From assembly GCA_964505555.1 (NCBI GenBank), contig CAZDIO010000067.1, positions 56,367 through 120,366 of the forward strand: a stretch of 64,000 nt of DNA, in the 5' to 3' direction. Shown here in pieces: positions 1 to 7,572 of this stretch (its first letter is position 1; each line of letters begins with the position of its first letter). The notes beneath the pieces are model-generated. The model ran no database searches. It was not told the origin of the DNA and worked only from the letters and a program-made list of their open reading frames with translations. This DNA comes from CAZDIO01 sp964505555. GTDB taxonomy: Bacteria > Bdellovibrionota_C > UBA2361 > SZUA-149 > CAZDIO01. The position numbers and the translations under genes were made by a program.

Positions 1-115
1 AATGAAAAGAACAGCGAATAAACTCGCTGCCAATAATGTGATTACTCAAGATTGAATTTGAAAGAGCGTAGAACCGAAGAATGGTAGGAGAAAGTATTTA
101 CTTAGTCAAATCATC

Positions 116-147
116 TAGTTCATTGTGCAATTAGTTCATTGTGCAAT
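116..147. repeat. Perfect 16-bp tandem duplication
   Basis: The unit TAGTTCATTGTGCAAT occurs twice back to back, just downstream of the adenosyltransferase stop codon. No gene is visible in bases 1-157. A local slippage duplication is the simplest reading; no function is apparent. Confidence 0.8.
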
Positions 148-157
148 GGGAATGCAC

Positions 158-742
158 TCAACCTGCTATACGATCTTTTGCTTGAACCCAGAGAATCTCT
201 TTTTTCCCCTCTTTCTTAAGAACATATCGCGAAAGAATAAAAAGCAGATCGCTTAAGCGATTGAGGTATTTAAGAATCTCTGGGTTTAACTCTTCTTTCT
301 CTTTTAGTTTCCATGCCTCTCTTTCTGCTCTCCTACAAACACATCTTGCAAGATGAAGAGACGACGCAGTGGGACTTCCCCCAGGAAGTATAAATGATTG
401 AAGATCGGGTAATCCTTCTGAAAACCGATCACAAAGTTTTTCTAAAGAGGTGACCTCTTTCTCTGTTGTTTTGTACATTCCTTCGTAATTGTCATCTGAA
501 GGTGTAGCAACCTCACTTCCGATATCAAACAGCTCTTGTTGAATTGTTTCTAAAAGTGAAGCGAGCTCCTCTGTTTTTTTACTTAAGGAGTCTCTGACAC
601 AACCAAGAGAGGAGTTTAGTTCATCAATCTCACCATACACACACACCCGGAGATCCGACTTATGCACCCGGGAACCACCGACAAGACCGGTCTCTCCGGC
701 ATCACCCGAACGTGTATAGACTCTATTGATACGAATACTCAT
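158..742 (-). CDS. PduO-type cob(I)alamin adenosyltransferase
   Basis: This 194-residue protein transfers the adenosyl group of ATP to cob(I)alamin, giving the adenosylcobalamin that methylmalonyl-CoA mutase needs. The N-terminus carries the family ATP-binding signature (YTRSGDAGETGLVGG, about residues 9-23), followed by YGEIDELNSSLG. The C-terminal half has the helical-bundle motif with RCVCRRAERE and LNRLSDLLFILSRY. Length is normal for the PduO family. It lies about 15 kb from the mutase genes, on the same strand but not in their operon. The cofactor link to the mutase is inference; the family assignment is strong. Confidence 0.93.
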   Translation of the reverse strand: MSIRINRVYTRSGDAGETGLVGGSRVHKSDLRVCVYGEIDELNSSLGCVRDSLSKKTEELASLLETIQQELFDIGSEVATPSDDNYEGMYKTTEKEVTSLEKLCDRFSEGLPDLQSFILPGGSPTASSLHLARCVCRRAEREAWKLKEKEELNPEILKYLNRLSDLLFILSRYVLKKEGKKEILWVQAKDRIAG

Positions 743-791
743 ACTTTAGCGTAAGCTTACAGCGCTACTAAACATAACGCCGATCCAGCCA

Positions 792-1634
792 CTACAACAC
801 ATAACCTTCGCTCGAGAGGTTCTGCTTGATCTGACTGGATAACTCCGGGCGAATTATTGAGAGCTCTTTTGCTACCGCGGTTACCTCATTTTGTTCCTCA
901 GTCGAAGAAGCGATCCGCGAAAGAGAGATAAGAGCTTCAAGATTTAACATCGCACCACCACGAACAATCCCAAGGAGTCGAGTGCGGGCCTCAACAAGAT
1001 TACTCTCTTGAAGGAAGGTTTTTGCATAGACGTAGGAGGCTACCTCATGAATAAACTGTTGATCATTAAGAGAAGTTGCTTTTTCAGCCTTTGTCTTTCC
1101 CTGAAAGAGATCTACCTGATAGCTCTTTAGAGTCTGCCTTGCTTCTTCATTTTTTCCTTGCTCCATCAACGAAAGCGCCTGGTAAATTCCAGAAAGCTCC
1201 GCATAGATAGTGTCTGGGTAGTTTTTCTTTAAAATATCAATCGTTGATTGAAGAGATTGAAACCGCTCCCTTGATTGTTTCTCATCAAGCTTTGGTAAAG
1301 CATTCTCCCCTTCTGAGTTAGGAGCAAACAGCTTCTGCATCCTACTAAACTCTAATGATGCCTGCTGCTCAGAGCGAAGTGCAGAGGTTCGAAAGCCATT
1401 TACCAACCACACCACCAAAAGAACAAGAGCAAAGCTCCAGGCAAGCCGCTCCCAATTTGCCCCAAGCCACCTGAGCCATTTCTCCTCGCCCACAGCTTCT
1501 GCGGCGCGAAGATGTCCCATCATCTGATCTAAGCTTTTTCCCTTCTCAGCTCTCTCCTGCCCTTCCAGCATGTTCCCCACAATGTCCCCTCTCTGTTTAG
1601 TGTTATTTGATATCTTTGACGTTACTCTCGCCAT
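792..1634 (-). CDS. Single-pass membrane protein with TPR-like periplasmic region
   Basis: The protein is about 280 residues: a charged cytoplasmic N-terminus, one hydrophobic segment (AWSFALVLLVVWLVNGF), then a helical region with an SGIYQALSLMEQGKNEEAR stretch reminiscent of tetratricopeptide repeats. This layout resembles YfgM-like chaperone-associated proteins, but no family-specific motif is recognised. I use the ATG at 1634; a TTG at 1643 and an ATG at 1571 preceded by GTGGGG are alternatives. It follows the BFN gene by about 35 bases and may share its transcript. Confidence 0.7.
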   Translation of the reverse strand: MARVTSKISNNTKQRGDIVGNMLEGQERAEKGKSLDQMMGHLRAAEAVGEEKWLRWLGANWERLAWSFALVLLVVWLVNGFRTSALRSEQQASLEFSRMQKLFAPNSEGENALPKLDEKQSRERFQSLQSTIDILKKNYPDTIYAELSGIYQALSLMEQGKNEEARQTLKSYQVDLFQGKTKAEKATSLNDQQFIHEVASYVYAKTFLQESNLVEARTRLLGIVRGGAMLNLEALISLSRIASSTEEQNEVTAVAKELSIIRPELSSQIKQNLSSEGYVL

Positions 1635-1669
1635 GAGTAACAAGATTTTATTTATGAAAAACTTTAAGA

Positions 1670-2230
1670 TTACATCTTATACTTAAAATCATCAGGATCC
1701 ATCTCAGCAAGGATCTCTGCCCATTTATCTTTCTCGATGTTTGCAAAATTCTTCTCTAAGCTTGCGTTAATCTCTTTTTCCAGATCAAGCTCCTCAGCCT
1801 CTCCAGGATTTACCGCAACAAGTGTCACCTGCGCGCGCTCTAGCACCTGAGGAGAGACTACGATCTGCGCACCAACTCGCACCGCTACCGCGATAGCATC
1901 ACTGGGGCGAGCATCAATGATTCTTACTGTCTCGCCGATCTTCAATTCGAGATTTGCAATAAAGGTATTTTCTCGTAACTCACCAATCACTACCCGAACA
2001 ACCTTCCCACCTAATTCTTCGATCACGGTCATCAGGAGGTCATGAGTGAGTGGTCGAGCAAGTTGAACTTTTTTTACTGCCGATGCTATCGCCGTTGCTT
2101 CTGCAAGGCCGATCCAAATGGGAAGGCATTTCTCCCCCGTAACATCTTTTAAAATAACGATCGGCGCGTTTGAGGCGGGATCAAGCACTAACCCTGCTAC
2201 AAACATCTCTATTTCTTTTGTCGCATTCAT
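1670..2230 (-). CDS. Bifunctional nuclease (BFN/DUF151) domain protein
   Basis: The N-terminal two thirds match the BFN/DUF151 fold: VLDPASNAPIVILKD, LPIWIGLAEATAI and the RPSDAIAVAVRVGAQIVVS segment typical of the family. Family members have been described as having DNase/RNase activity, but the cellular role in bacteria is unclear. An acidic C-terminal tail (EEILAEMDPDDF-like composition) follows. The reading frame extends upstream to 2299, but the ATG at 2230 overlaps the miaB stop as ATGA and has GGAG about 8 bases upstream, so I chose it. Translational coupling with miaB is likely. Confidence 0.88.
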   Translation of the reverse strand: MNATKEIEMFVAGLVLDPASNAPIVILKDVTGEKCLPIWIGLAEATAIASAVKKVQLARPLTHDLLMTVIEELGGKVVRVVIGELRENTFIANLELKIGETVRIIDARPSDAIAVAVRVGAQIVVSPQVLERAQVTLVAVNPGEAEELDLEKEINASLEKNFANIEKDKWAEILAEMDPDDFKYKM

Positions 2231-3684
2231 AAAGAACACTCCATCTTCATAGAAGGCGTTGTCAAAAGAGGTCTTCCTTGAAACGATGCTGGACCACACT
2301 CTTCTGCCTTTACTGCAATGAGCTCGCCGATTTTTGCCTGATCCGTTTTTTCCTGATCAATAACCTGATCGGTGAGGAGATTCACAAAGGTGTTTTGTGG
2401 ATTTCGTCCCCACATTTGTGATGATATCTTTTTTGAGCGCCCCTCGACAAGTACTTCCATAATACTTCCGAGTTTAGCCTTGTTTAATTGAAATCCAATC
2501 TCGTTTTGAATCGACTTTAATTGAGAGAGCCGAGCAGAAGCAAGATCATGTGAAACTTCTTCACTTGCAGTAAAATCTGCTGCAGGAGTATGAGGTCGAA
2601 TTGAATAAGTGAATGAATACAGAGAGTTATATTTAACTTCCTTAATGATCTGTAGAGTTTGCTCAAAATCCTCGGCGCTCTCAGTTGGAAAGCCAACGAT
2701 AATGTCTGAAGTAATTGCTATCTGAGGGCAAGCCTTTCTAAGCGAGTCAACGATCTCTAAATACCTCTTTGTTCGATAGTTACGATTCATTAATCTCAAA
2801 ATTCGATCACTTCCTGATTGGAGAGGAAGATGGATGTGCGGGCAAAGAGTGGGAACTTCTCCATAGAGCGAGATGAACTCCTCCTTTACCTCTTGCGGGT
2901 GGGGACTAATAAACCGTATCCGTAAAACCCCTTCTATTTGCGAAAGACGCCGAATAAGCTTTTCAAAGGAGTATCTTGGAGAGAGGTCTTTTCCGTAGGA
3001 GTTCACCGTTTGTCCAAGAAGTAATACCTCTTTTGCACCCAAACGAACTTTTAAGCGCACCTCTCGTTCTATTTCATCTGGGTTTCGACTAACCTCTGGT
3101 CCTCGAGTGTTTGGAACAACACAAAAGCTACACCGTTTATTACACCCCCGTTGGATAGAGATCAGGGCACAAACAGAACTTCCTAACTGAGAGGCATTAT
3201 CAGGCAAAAAACAATCGGGGAGCTCCTCCCATTCATCACGGTAATCAACCGCCACCTGGGAACCTCTCCCCTCTTTACTTGCTTGAACGAGAGAGGGAAT
3301 TAAGGAGAGATTGTGGGTGCCAACAACAAAATCGACACCGGGGTTTTCATTAATAATTCTTACCCCCTCTTGTTGCGCAACGCACCCACCAACTCCAATC
3401 ACTAATTCAGGATTGTGCGTCTTGTGTTTGTAAAGTTTTCCAAGAAGGCTTCGAAGTTTATGTTCTCCTTTCTCCCGAACACTACAGGTATTAACAATGA
3501 CTAAGTGTGCTTGCTCAAAAGTATCTACCGGTTGGTAGTTAGCTGAAAGCACCGTAAGCATCTTCTCGGTGTCATATTCATTCATCTGACAACCAAAGGT
3601 CTTAATATAAACACTCTCTAAGTGAGAGCTTCTCTCCTCTTCTTTCTTACACTGCTCAGACGTTACCAGCTCTTGCGTACTCAT
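2227..3684 (-). CDS. miaB: tRNA-2-methylthio-N6-dimethylallyladenosine synthase
   Basis: MiaB adds a methylthio group to i6A37 in tRNAs reading UNN codons, using two [4Fe-4S] clusters and radical SAM chemistry. The N-terminal UPF0004 domain starts with YIKTFGCQMNEYDTEKM. The radical SAM cluster motif is QRGCNKRCSFCVVPNTRG (CxxxCxxC), and a C-terminal TRAM region follows. At 485 residues it is full length. It sits in the middle of a three-gene chain joined by two 4-base ATGA overlaps, with the lipoprotein upstream and BFN downstream. Confidence 0.96.
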   Translation of the reverse strand: MSTQELVTSEQCKKEEERSSHLESVYIKTFGCQMNEYDTEKMLTVLSANYQPVDTFEQAHLVIVNTCSVREKGEHKLRSLLGKLYKHKTHNPELVIGVGGCVAQQEGVRIINENPGVDFVVGTHNLSLIPSLVQASKEGRGSQVAVDYRDEWEELPDCFLPDNASQLGSSVCALISIQRGCNKRCSFCVVPNTRGPEVSRNPDEIEREVRLKVRLGAKEVLLLGQTVNSYGKDLSPRYSFEKLIRRLSQIEGVLRIRFISPHPQEVKEEFISLYGEVPTLCPHIHLPLQSGSDRILRLMNRNYRTKRYLEIVDSLRKACPQIAITSDIIVGFPTESAEDFEQTLQIIKEVKYNSLYSFTYSIRPHTPAADFTASEEVSHDLASARLSQLKSIQNEIGFQLNKAKLGSIMEVLVEGRSKKISSQMWGRNPQNTFVNLLTDQVIDQEKTDQAKIGELIAVKAEECGPASFQGRPLLTTPSMKMECSL

Positions 3685-4583
3685 TGTGGAAGATCGTCTA
3701 GTAAATAAGAAAGGAGTCGAACTTTTGGCACAAACCGACCACCGGGGATTACTGGAACTGCACGATCGACTCGAACCCGCACCTGGCGAGCAAGTCCCGG
3801 AGTTAGCACCACCTCCCCAAGAGAAATGGCCTCTTCATTTTTATCTAGTGGTAAAAGATCCTCTCGTCCGGGAACACTCTGACCGCTGTTCTCCCAGATA
3901 AGCCCTAAGGCAAACTCTACATTGTGGGCAACCTGTTGGGTGTTATTAGAGATCACGGCATGTACGGTATAATAGATATCACAAGGGGGTTGCTTACAAG
4001 AGACCGGTTCTTCCACGATATTAACATCTTTTAGAATAACTTTCCTCCCAGTGGAGGAACTTGCTAATGGCAACTCCTGTTTTTCTTGACTGGAGACCTC
4101 TCCCTTACTCTCCACTCTCTCCGTATGGAGAGCAATGATCTCCTGTGCATCATTGCCCCAACTTGCTCGTACCTGATATTCAGATAATCTTTCTGCCGGG
4201 AGATCGAAAAAAATCGCCACGGTCTGAGCTTCATTGATCTGTTTTGTGGATACGACCTCAGAGAGAAGCTTTGTTTGTTCAGTAATCACTTTTCCATCAG
4301 AAAGCCCTACCAAAGAAATTGCAACTTTATCAGTTTCAAACTCTGTCTTACCCTTTAGCAACACTTTGACATGAAGGGTCTCTTCTTTTAGAAAGGCGTT
4401 TTCTACCTGAATCTCTAACGGGGATTCTCCGGTGCTTGGCTGAGTTGCCGCAACCGGCTTTTCTTGTTTCGTCTTACTTTGATTAAGAAAGGGGATTTTT
4501 GTTCGAATCCCCGCACAGGAGGTAAGAGCAACTATCGCCAGTAACAAAAGTAATAAGCTGCGATATTTTTCAAACTTTTTCAC
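3681..4583 (-). CDS. Predicted outer-membrane or periplasmic lipoprotein
   Basis: The signal peptide is MKKFEKYRSLLLLLLAIVAL followed by the lipobox LTSC, so Cys23 would be lipidated. The roughly 275-residue mature part is rich in beta-strand-like segments with long stretches of alternating hydrophobics and no motif I recognise. It carries one CKQPPC pair that could form a disulfide. Its stop overlaps the miaB start as ATGA. Function is unknown. Confidence 0.82.
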   Translation of the reverse strand: MKKFEKYRSLLLLLLAIVALTSCAGIRTKIPFLNQSKTKQEKPVAATQPSTGESPLEIQVENAFLKEETLHVKVLLKGKTEFETDKVAISLVGLSDGKVITEQTKLLSEVVSTKQINEAQTVAIFFDLPAERLSEYQVRASWGNDAQEIIALHTERVESKGEVSSQEKQELPLASSSTGRKVILKDVNIVEEPVSCKQPPCDIYYTVHAVISNNTQQVAHNVEFALGLIWENSGQSVPGREDLLPLDKNEEAISLGEVVLTPGLARQVRVRVDRAVPVIPGGRFVPKVRLLSYLLDDLPQ

Positions 4584-4680
4584 AGCTCAATCCAAACTGT
4601 TAAGTAACGTTTGCGTACGTGCTGTTACAATGCACTGCTTGCCCCAAATCTACCGAGAAAAAACAGCACCTCATAGGGCT

Positions 4681-5133
4681 TTACGATTTTTCACCATCAA
4701 CAATTACTTCAGAACCAAAACAACTCCAACCGTCATTGAAACGATCAAAACCCCAGAATTCTCTCTCGCGTCGTGTCTCAACTAAATAACTTGCCTTACT
4801 AACGAAGCGAGATGAAACCACCACTTCAGCTTCTTCTCCGTTAGCACCCATTTTGACATCTTCGATATTAAAATCTACGAGCTTCTCATTTTTCTTTCTG
4901 TTACGAACAAGCTGTTCAAACTCTCTTCGCCAGTTAGGGTCTACAGATTGTACCGCCTCGTTCTCTGCTCCCCAATAGAGAGCTGCATGATACTCATCAA
5001 GCCTCTTTGAAAGCAGCTCACTTTTTTTCTGCTGAGATACGGCAAAGAGAGAGTGTGTGCAACCACTAAGGAAAACACAGCATACAAATAAAAGTAATGA
5101 CCTAATCGACAAATTGCCGGTGAACTTTTTCAC
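4681..5133 (-). CDS. Small predicted lipoprotein
   Basis: This 150-residue protein has a signal peptide ending in the lipobox LSGC (Cys25). The mature part has an amphipathic N-terminal stretch (LLSKRLDEYHAALYWGAENE) and a C-terminal region of alternating strands (AEVVVSSRFVSKASYLVETR) suggesting a small alpha+beta domain of the SnoaL/NTF2-like kind. That fold suggestion is only a guess from pattern. It is the upstream neighbour of the 300-residue lipoprotein on the same strand. Confidence 0.75.
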   Translation of the reverse strand: MKKFTGNLSIRSLLLFVCCVFLSGCTHSLFAVSQQKKSELLSKRLDEYHAALYWGAENEAVQSVDPNWRREFEQLVRNRKKNEKLVDFNIEDVKMGANGEEAEVVVSSRFVSKASYLVETRREREFWGFDRFNDGWSCFGSEVIVDGEKS

Positions 5134-5174
5134 TGAAGCTTCTCCTTGTATAATAACTGGTTTTAAAAACAGTT

Positions 5175-5495
5175 TTAAAGATTATTGATTAATTTATCAA
5201 GTTGTCTACGATCAACGGGGGTGAGTTTATCAAGTGATTTTACTGGGGGCTTTTCTTCATTGCTATGTGGCTCTTCTAACCCACTGCTGACCGGCTCTTC
5301 AACACGAAGAGTATTCAACACTCCATCTTTTTTTCTTATAAGAGATCCAGCAAAAGCGGTCGATTCCCTACTTAAATACTTAAATATCCCGCCGTGTTTG
5401 TGCTGTATCTGATATGCCCCCACTATAACAACCCCTAACGCATAGAGGATGATCAGGAGTCTTGCCCAAAAATTGCTCTTTCCTTCTTCTGCCAA
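5175..5495 (-). CDS. Small single-pass membrane protein, unknown
   Basis: The 106-residue product has one N-terminal transmembrane segment (LLIILYALGVVIVGAYQI) and a charged, Pro/Glu/Lys-rich tail. The start is a TTG at 5495 with AGGT about 9 bases upstream. It precedes the small lipoprotein gene by about 40 bases on the same strand, which supports it being a real gene. No family is recognised. Confidence 0.55.
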   Translation of the reverse strand: MAEEGKSNFWARLLIILYALGVVIVGAYQIQHKHGGIFKYLSRESTAFAGSLIRKKDGVLNTLRVEEPVSSGLEEPHSNEEKPPVKSLDKLTPVDRRQLDKLINNL

Positions 5496-5572
5496 TTTAA
5501 GCTACCTGGCTGCTAGAGTTACTAATGAATGAAACAGATCTAATACAGAACTCCTCTTCAGACCATTATATT

Positions 5573-5602
5573 TTGACTTAGATTAAGCAGATCAAATTGA
5601 TA
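5573..5602 (+). promoter_or_regulatory. Possible sigma70-type promoter for the SDR gene
   Basis: TTGACT (5573-5578) and TTGATA (5597-5602) are separated by 18 bases and lie about 30 bases upstream of the GTG start in a divergent intergenic region. The -10 match is weak. A strong purine-rich ribosome-binding stretch (GAGGAGGAAAAAAGGAAGAG) follows. Confidence 0.3.
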
Positions 5603-5632
5603 GGTTAGCAGAGGAGGAAAAAAGGAAGAGCC

Positions 5633-6427
5633 GTGCAAACAGCATTAATCACAGGAGCATCCGCCGGCATTGGTCGCGAGTATGCAATAGAGTTAGGACT
5701 TACTCACCAATATAATCTTGTTCTCGTCGCACGAAGAAAGGAACGATTAGAGTCCTTAAAGGAGGAGATTCAAAGGGAAGCTCGTTTGCAGAATGCTCAG
5801 GTTCCCACCGTTACGATCATTGATGCCGATCTTCGAAAGGAAACGGAGCGCTCTCGAGTTATCACTCTCCTTCAAGCCTCATCAATTGAGATTGATCTTC
5901 TGGTAAATAACGCCGGATATGGCTCGCTTGGGGGATTTGCAAAAAGTAATCTCGATTGGGAGATTAATATGGTCGAATTAAACTGTATCGCCCCTCTTCA
6001 CTTTTGTAGGCACTTTCTTCCCCGCATGCAGGAGAGAAAAAAAGGAGCTATTATTAATGTCTGTTCGACTATCTCCTTCCAACCCTTTCCGTATATGGCC
6101 ACATACGGAGCCACAAAGGCCTTTCTCTTAAGTCTGAGTCTTGCTCTTGCGGCTGAAGGAAGAAGATACAACGTCTTTGTTCTTGCCCACTGCCCAGGTC
6201 CTACGGAGAGTGAGTTTCACACCGTCGCTGGCTTAGGAGAAAAGCTCAGTTACCTTCCGGGAATGACAGCAAAAGACGCCGTAACAGAGGCGCTCAGAGC
6301 GCTCAAACGTAACAAGCGGCTGATCATCAACGGGCGGCTAAATCGTTTTCTTGCCAAAGTCTCCTATTTTTTAACACCCTCTATCGCCTCACGAGTAGTG
6401 GGATTTGTCATGAAGAAGCACGAGTAG
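5633..6427 (+). CDS. Short-chain dehydrogenase/reductase
   Basis: A classical SDR of 264 residues. The Rossmann motif TGASAGIG is at residues 7-14, NNAG at 92-95, catalytic Ser near 145, and YxxxK as Tyr158/Lys162 in YGATKAF. The N-terminal VARRKERLE is the usual NADP-preferring arginine pattern (inference). The start is GTG, supported by the GAGGAGG stretch about 20 bases upstream and AGGAAGAG just before it. The substrate cannot be told; the closest general type is the DltE/YqjQ-like acyl or keto reductases. Confidence 0.88.
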   Translation: MQTALITGASAGIGREYAIELGLTHQYNLVLVARRKERLESLKEEIQREARLQNAQVPTVTIIDADLRKETERSRVITLLQASSIEIDLLVNNAGYGSLGGFAKSNLDWEINMVELNCIAPLHFCRHFLPRMQERKKGAIINVCSTISFQPFPYMATYGATKAFLLSLSLALAAEGRRYNVFVLAHCPGPTESEFHTVAGLGEKLSYLPGMTAKDAVTEALRALKRNKRLIINGRLNRFLAKVSYFLTPSIASRVVGFVMKKHE

Positions 6428-6435
6428 GAACAACA

Positions 6436-6462
6436 AGCTTGACCCCTCAGAATAATCAAGCT
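6436..6462 (+). terminator. Hairpin after the SDR gene
   Basis: AGCTTGA (6436-6442) pairs with TCAAGCT (6456-6462) around a 13-base loop, nine bases after the stop codon. Only a short T run follows, so an efficient intrinsic terminator is not assured. Confidence 0.35.
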
Positions 6463-6540
6463 ATTTGCAGGCAAAAAATTACCTTTACAGCTTCAGGCAA
6501 TGAAAGCTCCAAGCTTTAGAAACTCTCAGGGATAGAAACA

Positions 6541-7461
6541 ATGGTTACAAAGCTCGCCCTTCTTGATGAAAACCGAAGAAAGAACTACGCACCAACTTTT
6601 CTTGGATTAGAAGAGCCTTATACAAAGTTTGAAAACGCTGAGATCTGCATTCTTCCTGTCCCTTATGACAAAACGAGCTCCTACCACAAAGGGGCTGACC
6701 GGGGGCCAAAAGCGATCCTAGAAGCCTCCACTCAGGTTGAACTTTACGATATCGAGACCGCTTCAGAGGTTTTTCGCCACGGCATAATTACCCTTGCTCC
6801 GATAGAATTTAGTGGCCCCCCAGATGAACACCATCAGATCCTAAAAGAAGCTGTGGAGCTCATTCTTAGTTGGGGAAAGTTTCCCCTTGTTCTTGGAGGG
6901 GAACACTCCATTTCCTCTGGCATAGTGGCTGGGATGGCAAAAAAGTATCAAAACCTCTCCGTACTTCAACTTGATGCTCACGGAGATACAAGAGCTTCTT
7001 ACCTAGGCTCGCCATATAACCACGCCTGTGTGATGGCTCGAGTAAAGGAGCTCTGTCCCGTGGTTCAGGTCGGAATTCGGGCGATTGACCAGGAAGAAGC
7101 GCCTGGATTCGACCCAGAGCGAACATTTTTTGCCTACCAAATCCACGCTCACGGCACAGACACCTCCTGGCAGGACCAGGTCATCGAAACCCTTTCTGCA
7201 AACGTCTACGTAACAATCGACCTCGATTGCTTTGATAGCTCACTGATGCCCTCAACAGGAACCCCTGAACCTGGGGGACTTTTCTGGCACCAGGTGATGC
7301 CACTTCTCTACAAGCTCTCTCGAAGGCGAAAAATATGTGGGTTTGACGTGGTGGAGCTTTTGCCACGACCAGAAAATCCAGCGCCAGACTTTCTTGCCGC
7401 AAAGCTCTCCTCTCAATTTTTGAGTTACATTTTTTCATCAAAAAACATTGTATCTGCATAA
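6541..7461 (+). CDS. speB: Agmatinase
   Basis: SpeB hydrolyses agmatine to putrescine and urea. This 306-residue ureohydrolase has the Mn-binding motifs GGEHS (His122), LDAHGD (Asp145, His147, Asp149) and IDLDCFD (Asp227, Asp229), followed by STGTPEPGG. It is followed by speA on the same strand, so the pair encodes the arginine decarboxylase route to putrescine. An AGGGA ribosome-binding site precedes the ATG. Other ureohydrolases share these motifs, but the speA neighbour makes agmatinase the best call. Confidence 0.92.
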   Translation: MVTKLALLDENRRKNYAPTFLGLEEPYTKFENAEICILPVPYDKTSSYHKGADRGPKAILEASTQVELYDIETASEVFRHGIITLAPIEFSGPPDEHHQILKEAVELILSWGKFPLVLGGEHSISSGIVAGMAKKYQNLSVLQLDAHGDTRASYLGSPYNHACVMARVKELCPVVQVGIRAIDQEEAPGFDPERTFFAYQIHAHGTDTSWQDQVIETLSANVYVTIDLDCFDSSLMPSTGTPEPGGLFWHQVMPLLYKLSRRRKICGFDVVELLPRPENPAPDFLAAKLSSQFLSYIFSSKNIVSA

Positions 7462-7487
7462 CGCATGTTGTAGATAACGGTGCGAAA

Positions 7488-7542
7488 AGTAGGATCGACC
7501 TACTCTTTGGCATAATTTCAGGTGGCCACATTTTAGAGCCAC
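7488..7542 (+). promoter_or_regulatory. Two leader hairpins upstream of speA
   Basis: Stem AGTAGG/CCTACT (7488-7504, 5-base loop) and stem GTGGC/GCCAC (7522-7542) fill the 111-base gap between speB and speA. Neither has a clear T run. They could be leader structure or a weak processing or termination signal; no known riboswitch is recognised. Confidence 0.3.
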
Positions 7543-7572
7543 TGGCTAACATGGAGGTGAAGATACGAAGGA

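Noticed and set aside
3686..3901. Plus-strand frame opposite the lipoprotein gene
   Set aside because: Antisense to a gene with a clear signal peptide and coupled stop/start; no support of its own.
7181..7552. Minus-strand frame opposite the end of speB
   Set aside because: Antisense to a strongly conserved gene, with no independent support.
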